This document shows positions 1-5,540 of a stretch of DNA of 7,361 nucleotides, piece by piece; within the stretch, counting starts at the first letter, position 1; each line of letters opens with the position of its first letter. The notes under the pieces were generated by a model. That model had not been told where the DNA came from. It ran no database searches and saw only the letters and a program-made list of their open reading frames with translations. Source of the DNA: Pseudomonadota bacterium (GTDB taxonomy: Bacteria; Pseudomonadota; Alphaproteobacteria; Azospirillales; Azospirillaceae); NCBI GenBank assembly GCA_023411035.1, contig JAEYPE010000229.1, forward strand, positions 1 through 7,361. Direction: 5' to 3'. The position numbers and the translations under genes were made by a program.

Positions 1-1
1 C

Positions 2-400
2 TGGACAGCGGCGCGCGCGGCGGCCGACCATGCCCGCCGGCGAGTCGAAGCGCACCACAACGAACGCGCCGCCGACGCGGATGCCCTTCGTGCCGGGCGG
101 ATGTCGCCGGCCGAGGCCATCGCCCGCGAAGGCGAGCGGCGCGGCGACGAGCGGGAGGCGGCGCGGGGGCGCGTGATGCTGTTGGAGATGATGGAGCCGG
201 ACGCCGACACCGCCCGCCGCCGGCGCGCGCGGCGCGATCTCGATCGGGCGGAGGAGCGGTGTGCCGTGGTGGCGCGGATCTCCGGGCCGGCACCGCTTGA
301 GCCCGCTGCCGTGCTGCGGGAGCTTGGCGCAACCCCTGCCGGTCCGGATGCGATGCCGGAACCGATCCGGCGCCGTCGGTCCCGCGACGTGGAGCGATGA
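2..400 (+). CDS. C-terminal part of an unidentified Arg/Glu/Ala-rich helical protein (5' end outside window)
   Basis: The frame is open from the left edge to a TGA at 398-400, giving 132 visible residues, so the gene probably begins before the window. An internal ATG at 101 is possible, but composition is the same on both sides of it and no good ribosome binding site was seen there. The visible part is highly charged and rich in Arg, Ala and Glu. It has long stretches expected to be alpha-helical or coiled-coil, followed by a short Pro/Ala-rich segment and a basic tail with a run of four arginines. No signal peptide, membrane segment or catalytic motif is visible. It lies just upstream of the T4SS operon on the same strand, so it could be the tail of a mobilisation, relaxase or accessory transfer protein. 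That is a guess from position only, and I do not recognise the family. Confidence 0.55.
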   Translation, partial: WTAARAAADHARRRVEAHHNERAADADALRAGRMSPAEAIAREGERRGDEREAARGRVMLLEMMEPDADTARRRRARRDLDRAEERCAVVARISGPAPLEPAAVLRELGATPAGPDAMPEPIRRRRSRDVER

Positions 401-404
401 GCGG

Positions 405-440
405 AAAAAAAACGCATCGCCGGTGCTCGAAACCCGGCGA
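405..440 (-). terminator. Possible minus-strand intrinsic terminator (hairpin plus T8)
   Basis: Positions 417-423 (TCGCCGG) and 434-440 (CCGGCGA) form a perfect 7-bp inverted repeat with a 10-nt loop. An A8 tract lies at 405-412. Read on the minus strand this is a GC-rich stem, four bases, then eight T residues, which is the layout of a rho-independent terminator. On the plus strand there is no T-run after the stem, so it would not stop transcription into the T4SS genes. A run of eight A is also rare in this GC-rich window. Alternatives are an A-tract near a promoter, an operator-like palindrome, or chance. Confidence 0.35.
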
Positions 441-482
441 CGCACCTCCGTAGGCTCTGGGGCACCTTCCATTCTTCTGCAC

Positions 483-487
483 AGGTG
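483..487 (+). promoter_or_regulatory. Ribosome binding site candidate for virB2
   Basis: AGGTG lies 8 nt before the ATG at 496. It is a moderate match to the anti-Shine-Dalgarno sequence and supports this start, which is also the one that gives the protein an intact signal peptide. No convincing -35/-10 promoter pair was found in 401-495. The operon promoter may be here in a form not recognisable by eye, or further upstream. Confidence 0.45.
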
Positions 488-495
488 TCCCTCTC

Positions 496-849
496 ATGAA
501 CGAGCGTTTTCCTGATCGCCATGCGTCCATAGCCGCTCTGGTGATCCTGATCACCGTGGCTTTGCCGTCCGCGGCGTTCGCAGTGACCGCGGACCCGTTC
601 GCACCGACGGTCAGCGCGGGCAATGCGGTCACAAACTTCGCGATCTGGGTGGTGCGGATGCTCGGGTTCGGCGGGCTCGTGGTCGCCGCGGTGAAGGCCT
701 ACTTCAAGAAATTCGACTTCGTTTTCCTGGCAAGCGTGGTGGCCGGAATCATGCTGGTCGCGTCGGCTCCGCTGCTGATCAACTATGTCTTCGGATTGGG
801 CGGCTTGTCCGACGCGTCGTCGGTCGGCACCTACACGCCGATCAAGTAA
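496..849 (+). CDS. virB2: VirB2/TrbC-type pilin precursor of a type IV secretion system
   Basis: This 117-residue protein is the probable major subunit of the T4SS pilus. It is inserted in the inner membrane after signal cleavage and later extracted into the pilus. An n-region with Arg8 is followed by a hydrophobic stretch at 11-28 and a good AxA cleavage site ending at Ala29 (AFA before VTADP). The mature part has two membrane helices (about 47-66 and 76-97) joined by a short basic cytoplasmic loop with KAYFKKFD at 67-74, the hairpin layout of VirB2/TrbC pilins. The mature protein would be about 88 residues, a little longer than most VirB2 pilins, with no cysteines. It is the first T4SS gene of the run, directly before virB3, as in virB and trb operons. 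Whether it is cyclised (TrbC) or not (many VirB2) cannot be told from the sequence. Confidence 0.88.
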   Translation: MNERFPDRHASIAALVILITVALPSAAFAVTADPFAPTVSAGNAVTNFAIWVVRMLGFGGLVVAAVKAYFKKFDFVFLASVVAGIMLVASAPLLINYVFGLGGLSDASSVGTYTPIK

Positions 850-854
850 GCGCG

Positions 855-1190
855 ATGGCCGCGGCCCGGCGCCTGACGACCCCGGTGTACACGGCGGTCG
901 CCTATCCGCTCCACATGCTCTGGGTGCCCCTCCAGCTGTGGTGCCTGAACATCGTCGCCGGCACGGTCGCCGGGGTTGCCGTCGGCCTGGCCGACGGCAC
1001 GCTGGTGCGGACCGAGCTGACGGCGGTGCTGTGCATCGGCATGCACCTCTATTTCGCGCGCTGCTTCCGACGCGACCGTCACATCGTCGCGGTGTGGCGC
1101 GCCCGCTTCGATCCCCGCGCGCCGATGTCTCCGGCCTCGCGCCCCCGCATGATCCTGATGCGGCGCGGACTCATAGGAGCCGATCCATGA
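855..1190 (+). CDS. virB3: VirB3/TrbD-like inner-membrane T4SS protein
   Basis: This 111-residue protein is probably the partner of the VirB4 ATPase in the inner-membrane complex. The N-terminus reads RRLTTPVYTAVAYP (residues 5-18), resembling the basic Leu-Thr-x-Pro stretch that precedes the membrane segments of VirB3 proteins. Hydrophobic segments lie at about 20-46 and 54-69. They are followed by a basic, soluble tail containing FRRDRHIVAVWRARFDPR (71-88), similar to the conserved post-membrane region of the family. The gene starts 5 bp after the virB2 stop with only a weak ribosome binding site, which suggests translation by reinitiation from virB2. It ends in an ATGA overlap with virB4. 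Size (usually about 100-110) and position between the pilin and the ATPase fit VirB3/TrbD. The family is poorly conserved, so the call leans partly on context. Confidence 0.82.
   Translation: MAAARRLTTPVYTAVAYPLHMLWVPLQLWCLNIVAGTVAGVAVGLADGTLVRTELTAVLCIGMHLYFARCFRRDRHIVAVWRARFDPRAPMSPASRPRMILMRRGLIGADP
1175..1179 (+). promoter_or_regulatory. Ribosome binding site fixing the virB4 start
   Basis: AGGAG lies 7 nt before the ATG at 1187. The virB4 frame is open for about 400 bp further upstream, so this site is what picks 1187 as the start. The upstream part of the open frame only overlaps virB2 and virB3. Confidence 0.7.
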
Positions 1191-3712
1191 GCGTCTCGCT
1201 GGCCGCCCTGGACGACCTGCTCCGCGGAGGGAGTTCCTGGTGGGAAGTTGCGGCGACTTGGGTGTCGGTCGTCGGCATCGCCGTGGGATTGGGCATCGCC
1301 CTCGTGCCGCCTCTCGGGCGGCTGGCCGTGCCGCCGTTGCGGCGGACGAAGCTCAGCGAGTATGTGCTGTTCGACAAGATCCTGTCCGACGGCCGGACGC
1401 TGCGCAGCCGCAACGGCACGCTCAGCGTCGCGATCGAGCTTGCCGGCCTCGACTATTCCGGCGCCAACGAGGAGGTCCGCTACGAGCGGCGCGACCGGCG
1501 CCGGCAGATGTTCCAGCTCCTGTCCGAGATCGACGTGCATGTCCGCGTCTTCGACCTGCGGCAGCGCGTCCCGGCATCGCCGCCGCAGCGTAGGCCCGCC
1601 CGCGGCAACGCGGCGGGGCTGGCGCTGCGCAGCCGGGTGGTTGGGCGGTGGGAGGCGCAGTTCAAACGCGCCTACCGCAACCGCCACGTCGTCGTGCTCA
1701 GCGTGCGCGGCAACGGCGACGACGCGCGCGCCCGGCTCGAGAGCGCGCGCGCCCAGGTGTGGAAGGCGCTGGAGGATTTCCAGCCCATGGATCTCGGCGA
1801 GGTGGGCCTGGAGGAGGGAAGCCATCCGGCCAGCACCCTGCTCGAATTCTGGGGGCATCTGGTCAGCCGGGTGACGCGGCCGTCGCCGGTCGGACGCCTG
1901 GACGTGGCGCGGCTGGTCGCGGTGGATTCGGTCGACCTGAACCCCGACAGCGGCCTGATGATCCATTCCCATGGCCAGAGCAAGGCTTACGCGCAGGTGA
2001 TCACCCTCAGCAGCTGGGGCGGGGCGACGCCCGAGGAGTTGGTCGCTCGGCTGCAGGCGTTGGACGGCGAGCTGCTCGTGCTCAACGCCGCCTATGTGCA
2101 TTCGGAGATGGGCGGGACGTTCACGCTGGATCAGCTCGAACGCGGCGCCGCCTCGACCTGGGTGTCCCAGCAGGCGGAGGCCGAGTTCCGGGAGGTCAAG
2201 GAAATGATCGCGCCGAATTCCCGGGAACGCGAGCGGCTGGTCCGTCATGCCCTGACCGTTTTCGCCTTCGGCGACAGCCCGGACGAAGCGGCCCGCGTCC
2301 AGAAGCAGGTTGAGGCGGTGTTCCAGACCTTCCATGCGGAAACCGTGGTCGAGCGGGACCTGGCCGGTGTGCTGTGGTGGTCGATGCTGCCCGGATGGGA
2401 AGACTGGAGCTTCATCCGCGAGGTTCGCGCCGTTTGCCAGAACGTCGCCGACCTCGTGGTCTTCGAAACGCCGAAGGCCGGGCTTCCCCGCTCGGGTTGG
2501 GGGAGCGGCGCCGGCGACAGCTGGATCTTGCGCGCTCTGACCGCGTCCGGAACGCCCTATTACGTCAACCTTCACGAGACGGCCAAGCGCGATGCGCTCG
2601 CCCACACCATCATCTTCGGGCGTACGGGGTCGGGCAAGACGACGGTGGCCGATCTTCTGGTCATCGGCGCCCTGGAGCACTTCCCGGGACTGATCGCCAC
2701 CCTGTTCGATTCCCGGTTTGGTCAATATGTCGCCACGACGATGTGCGGCGGGCGCTACGTCAGCCTGCTGTCGGATCGTCCGGGCGGGGAAACGGACGCG
2801 CAGCTTCAGCCGCTGCAGCGTCCGCCGACCACCGCGGTGCGCGCCCATCTGGCGAAGCTGTTCCGGCTTCTCACCGGTCTGTCGGACCCCGACAGCGAGC
2901 GGATGTACCAGAAGGCGGTCAACGCGCTCGTGCGCATGGAAAGCGCCGGCACGCCGATGGACGAACGAACTCTGGCCACGGTGGTGGAGGCGGGGTTCGA
3001 TCCGGGCTCGCCGGCCTTCACCCAGATGCAGCGATGGCTGCCCGGCGGGACCTACGGATCGGTGTTCTCGGGCACCGAGCGCGTGCCGATCGGTGAGAGC
3101 GACCTGCTCGCCTTCGACTTCACCACCGTCCTGAAGGACCCGGTGCTGGCACCCCCGCTGGTCGAGGATGTGGCCTATCTGGTGACGGAGCGCGTGCGCC
3201 GGGAAGGCCGCGGCGGAATCATCCTGATCGACGAGACCGCGGCGCTGTGGAGCAGCGACGAATTCCTGAGGAACGGCATCGACTGGATGCAGCAGGTGCG
3301 AAAGGACTTCATCGCGGTGATGACGCTGTGGCAGCGGCCGTCGTCCCTGTCGGAGATCCACCCCAACCTGCCGAAGATCATGCGGTCGCAGACGGCAACG
3401 TGGATCTTCCATCCCGACCGCGGGGCGAAATACGCGGACTACGAGGAGTGGCTGACGCCGGAGGAGTTCGCCTTCGTGGACGGGTCGGACCGCAGCTACG
3501 ACCACATGGAGCACCCGGTCCTTCTCAAGAAACCGAACGCCGGAGAATCGGCGGTGCTCGAATTCTCGACGGCCGCTCTGGGAGACTTGGCCTGCTGCTT
3601 CGCCTCCGACGTCGGGTGCGTCGAGCGGGCGCGGCATCTGATGGACTGGGACCCGGTCGATTGGCGCGACGCGTATCTGGACGAATTCGGAACGGAGAGG
3701 GCGGCCTCATGA
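1187..3712 (+). CDS. virB4: VirB4/TrbE/CagE-family T4SS ATPase
   Basis: This 841-residue protein is the large AAA+-like ATPase at the cytoplasmic base of the T4SS that powers pilin extraction and apparatus assembly. The Walker A motif GRTGSGKT is at 478-485 (catalytic Lys484). Walker B is GGIILIDE, with Asp682-Glu683. A conserved downstream segment RKDFIAVMTLWQRPSS (705-720) has the motif glutamine Gln716, then SQTATWIFHPD and a Leu-Thr-x-Glu-Glu stretch typical of VirB4 C-termini. Residues about 60-430 make up the CagE/TrbE/VirB N-terminal domain. Length matches the family (about 780-850). A hydrophobic helix at about 21-40 precedes this domain, so the protein may be membrane-anchored. The start overlaps the virB3 stop (ATGA) and the stop overlaps the next start (ATGA), so it is coupled on both sides. 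Identity as VirB4 is secure. Orthology to VirB4 versus TrbE subgroups is not resolved. Confidence 0.97.
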   Translation: MSVSLAALDDLLRGGSSWWEVAATWVSVVGIAVGLGIALVPPLGRLAVPPLRRTKLSEYVLFDKILSDGRTLRSRNGTLSVAIELAGLDYSGANEEVRYERRDRRRQMFQLLSEIDVHVRVFDLRQRVPASPPQRRPARGNAAGLALRSRVVGRWEAQFKRAYRNRHVVVLSVRGNGDDARARLESARAQVWKALEDFQPMDLGEVGLEEGSHPASTLLEFWGHLVSRVTRPSPVGRLDVARLVAVDSVDLNPDSGLMIHSHGQSKAYAQVITLSSWGGATPEELVARLQALDGELLVLNAAYVHSEMGGTFTLDQLERGAASTWVSQQAEAEFREVKEMIAPNSRERERLVRHALTVFAFGDSPDEAARVQKQVEAVFQTFHAETVVERDLAGVLWWSMLPGWEDWSFIREVRAVCQNVADLVVFETPKAGLPRSGWGSGAGDSWILRALTASGTPYYVNLHETAKRDALAHTIIFGRTGSGKTTVADLLVIGALEHFPGLIATLFDSRFGQYVATTMCGGRYVSLLSDRPGGETDAQLQPLQRPPTTAVRAHLAKLFRLLTGLSDPDSERMYQKAVNALVRMESAGTPMDERTLATVVEAGFDPGSPAFTQMQRWLPGGTYGSVFSGTERVPIGESDLLAFDFTTVLKDPVLAPPLVEDVAYLVTERVRREGRGGIILIDETAALWSSDEFLRNGIDWMQQVRKDFIAVMTLWQRPSSLSEIHPNLPKIMRSQTATWIFHPDRGAKYADYEEWLTPEEFAFVDGSDRSYDHMEHPVLLKKPNAGESAVLEFSTAALGDLACCFASDVGCVERARHLMDWDPVDWRDAYLDEFGTERAAS
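3694..3700 (+). promoter_or_regulatory. Ribosome binding site favouring the 3709 start of the VirB5-like gene
   Basis: GGAGAGG lies inside the virB4 3' end, 8 nt before the ATG at 3709. It favours this start over the in-frame ATG at 3826, which would give a shorter and more ordinary signal peptide but has only a purine stretch directly abutting it. Confidence 0.6.
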
Positions 3713-4614
3713 CGGCGTGGTGGCGTAGAGCGGTCGGCGGCGCGGGCCGCCTGTTGATGCGGGCGGCCGGCGAGCCGCGGGGCGAGGTGGCGAAAGACCA
3801 TCCCGGCGGGCCGCCCCAAGGCGGCATGGCAGGGGTCGGTCGGCGGGCCGTGCCGGCTCTGCTGCTCGGCGTCGGGGCAACGGCGCTTTTTGCGAAGCCG
3901 GCGCAGGCGGTGTGCTGCCCGCCGACCGTCTACGACCCGATGGTCGATGCGTCGGTCCAGGGTGTCAACGCGACCTTGAAGGGCGTGCTCGACAAGCTGG
4001 CGGAAACCCGCGCCCTGCAGTCGCAGATGCTCGATGGCCAGGGGCGCGGCTCCAGCGTCGCCGACCTTGCGCCCGAGGTTCAGAGCATGTTGAAGAGCGT
4101 CCTGGGCGGGGCGGGCGCGGTGAGCCTGGGCGCGTTGGGTGGAACGGCGCGGACCGCGTCGGGCGCATCGATGCCGCTCAACCTGCAGCGTGGGCTGACG
4201 GCGTTTCAAGGCGAGCCTTCAACCGTCTTCAAGACTCCGGCGGATGGAGCCGTCCGCTCCCGCCAATGCTTCGCCCCGCCCGCCGGCTCCGACTTGGCTG
4301 GAATCGAACGGGTGCAGCGCCGACGGGTGGCCGAAGGGAGAAACGCGGCGTTCGACGGTCTGGGCACCGCCTATCACGGCATCGCCAGCAGTCAGGCCGG
4401 AAACGAGCGCCTGGCCCAGCTCAGCGACGGGATGAACAACGCGGCGAGCGAACGGGCGCAGAACGCGGCCATCGGAGCGGCGCTGATCGGGCTGGTGGAG
4501 GAAACCCAGGCGACGAACCGCCTGCTGGCGGCCCTGCTGCGGGTCCACGCTGCAGAGGCTCTGCGCCGGGAGGACATCGGGCCGGGCTACAAGCCCCTGC
4601 TGGAGGATGCGTGA
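3709..4614 (+). CDS. virB5: VirB5/TrbJ-like secreted T4SS protein (probable minor pilin)
   Basis: The predicted product is 301 residues. A hydrophobic signal segment lies at 47-61, preceded by Arg45-Arg46 and followed by a clear AQA cleavage site ending at Ala67. The mature protein would be about 234 residues, within the VirB5/TrbJ range, and starts VCCPPTVYDPMVDASVQGV. The x-V-x-DP-type start and the mainly helical body (about 80-115 and 210-290, with Gln-, Glu- and Ala-rich heptad-like stretches) resemble VirB5/TrbJ proteins. Position right after virB4 is where virB5/trbJ sits in related operons, so a role as pilus tip or assembly protein in the periplasm is inferred. Odd points are about 40 residues before the signal segment, two adjacent cysteines at the mature N-terminus (69-70) plus Cys187, and a Gly/Ala/Ser-rich middle. 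Sequence conservation in this family is low, so the assignment is mostly by architecture and context. Confidence 0.62.
   Translation: MTAWWRRAVGGAGRLLMRAAGEPRGEVAKDHPGGPPQGGMAGVGRRAVPALLLGVGATALFAKPAQAVCCPPTVYDPMVDASVQGVNATLKGVLDKLAETRALQSQMLDGQGRGSSVADLAPEVQSMLKSVLGGAGAVSLGALGGTARTASGASMPLNLQRGLTAFQGEPSTVFKTPADGAVRSRQCFAPPAGSDLAGIERVQRRRVAEGRNAAFDGLGTAYHGIASSQAGNERLAQLSDGMNNAASERAQNAAIGAALIGLVEETQATNRLLAALLRVHAAEALRREDIGPGYKPLLEDA
4602..4606 (+). promoter_or_regulatory. Ribosome binding site of the lipoprotein gene
   Basis: GGAGG lies 8 nt before the ATG at 4615, within the last codons of the VirB5-like gene. It is strong evidence that this small reading frame is translated. Confidence 0.65.
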
Positions 4615-4803
4615 ATGCGACGCGCGCTGCTGGCGCTGTGCGCCCTGATCCTGGCGGGCTGCTCGTCCGGCGGGTCCGTCGACCTTCCCCGCCAGAGGAT
4701 CGGCGGCGGCATGGACGACCGGCAACGCAGCCCCTGCGCCTGCGCCGAACTGCCATTGTCGCGGTCGCCGGCCGGGCTCCTGCCCGCGGCTTCCGCCGTC
4801 TGA
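4615..4803 (+). CDS. Small T4SS lipoprotein, VirB7/TrbK-like
   Basis: This is a 62-residue predicted lipoprotein. Two arginines and a short hydrophobic core are followed by the lipobox Leu13-Ala14-Gly15-Cys16, giving a 47-residue mature lipoprotein with Ser17-Ser18 after the lipidated Cys, which is compatible with outer-membrane sorting. The mature part has Cys41 and Cys43 (CAC) and no recognisable domain. It begins immediately after the VirB5-like stop (TGA then ATG, no gap) and ends 14 bp before virB8. Small lipoproteins at this place are either VirB7, which pairs with VirB9 in the outer-membrane core (by a disulfide in Agrobacterium), or TrbK/Eex-type entry-exclusion proteins. The free cysteines slightly favour a VirB7-like role. 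The two options cannot be separated here. Confidence 0.72.
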   Translation: MRRALLALCALILAGCSSGGSVDLPRQRIGGGMDDRQRSPCACAELPLSRSPAGLLPAASAV

Positions 4804-4817
4804 CGTCTGGGGTTCTC

Positions 4818-5540
4818 ATGTTCGGCGCCGGTTCACGAAGCACCGAAAGCAACCTCGTCGCGGTCGAGCGGGTGTGGGACAAGCACGACAGCGGCGACGG
4901 GATCGGCGTGATCGGCTGGGTCGCCCGCCTTCTCGGCATCCTGCTGTGCCTGTCGATGGCCCTGAACATCACGCTCGGCCAGGCGCTTGTCCGGCTTACG
5001 CCGCTGAAGGAGAAGATCCCCTACGCGATCACCGTCGCTCCGGCGATGGATGCGGTGGTCGAGGCGGCGCCCCTGCGGCGGCAGACCACCAGCTTCGCGG
5101 TCACCGAACGGGCGTGGGTCGCCCAGTATGTCCGCATCCGCGAGGGCGTGGTGGCCGACGAGGGGCTGATGAAGGTGCGGATGCGGCCGACGGACGGCTG
5201 GGTCGCCCGGCGGTCGACGACGGAGGTCTACGAGGGCTTCCGGGCGCGCAACCAGAAACTGGTGATCCAGGCCTTGGCGCGCGGGGCCGAACGCGCCGTC
5301 AAGATCGAGTCCATCAACCTGGCGTCTCCGGGGCTGTACTACGTCGACTTCACGGTGCGCGACACCGAGAAGGGCATGGAGCTGGGCACGCAGTCCCTGC
5401 GGGTGCTGCTCCGGATCGGCTATCCGGAGCTGGTGGAGCTGGACGGGACCATCGTGGAAGGCGAGGGGCTTCTGCCACAGGACAGCGACCTCGCCTTCGG
5501 ATTTCGGGTGATTCAATATGACCTTTCGCGCCGTTCCTGA
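4818..5540 (+). CDS. virB8: VirB8/TrbF-like inner-membrane scaffold protein
   Basis: This 240-residue bitopic protein belongs to the T4SS inner-membrane complex. It has a short cytoplasmic N-terminus, one membrane helix at about 31-54, and a periplasmic domain from about 68 to the end. Length and layout match VirB8/TrbF. Recognisable parts are LKEKIPYAITV just after the membrane, TERAWVAQYVRIRE (96-109), GLYYVDFTVRDTE (172-184) and the closing strand FGFRVIQYDLS (227-237), which corresponds to the GFxVxxY ending of VirB8 proteins. The usual NPxG motif there reads LAFG (225-228) instead. The start at 4818 is chosen because it gives the family N-terminus and has a short G-run (4809-4812) as ribosome binding site. 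The open frame extends further upstream only as a shadow of the two preceding genes. The last 23 bp overlap virB9. Confidence 0.88.
   Translation: MFGAGSRSTESNLVAVERVWDKHDSGDGIGVIGWVARLLGILLCLSMALNITLGQALVRLTPLKEKIPYAITVAPAMDAVVEAAPLRRQTTSFAVTERAWVAQYVRIREGVVADEGLMKVRMRPTDGWVARRSTTEVYEGFRARNQKLVIQALARGAERAVKIESINLASPGLYYVDFTVRDTEKGMELGTQSLRVLLRIGYPELVELDGTIVEGEGLLPQDSDLAFGFRVIQYDLSRRS

Noticed and set aside
417..440. Plus-strand terminator for the upstream gene
   Set aside because: The stem is followed by a GC-rich, mixed sequence with no T-run on the plus strand, so only the minus-strand reading fits an intrinsic terminator.
785..1186. Upstream in-frame extension of the virB4 open frame
   Set aside because: It overlaps virB2 and virB3, has Arg/Pro-rich shadow composition, and the ATG at 1187 has a good ribosome binding site and the ATGA junction.
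1719..1755. Repeated GCGCGCGCCC tracts inside virB4
   Set aside because: They simply encode repeated Ala-Arg codons (ARARLESARAQ) in a helix of virB4. No wider repeat structure was seen.
1079..3637. A very long minus-strand open frame (852 codons) antisense to virB4
   Set aside because: It mirrors virB4 in a GC-rich sequence where stop codons are rare. Its product is Arg/His/Pro/Gly-rich with no domain signature, while the plus strand encodes clear Walker motifs.
3247..3708. Upstream in-frame extension of the VirB5-like open frame
   Set aside because: It lies inside the conserved C-terminal part of virB4, is Arg/Gly-rich shadow sequence, and the ATG at 3709 has a strong ribosome binding site.
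3912..4817. Upstream in-frame extension of the virB8 open frame
   Set aside because: It is a shadow of the VirB5-like and lipoprotein genes. The real VirB8 N-terminus with its membrane helix starts at 4818.
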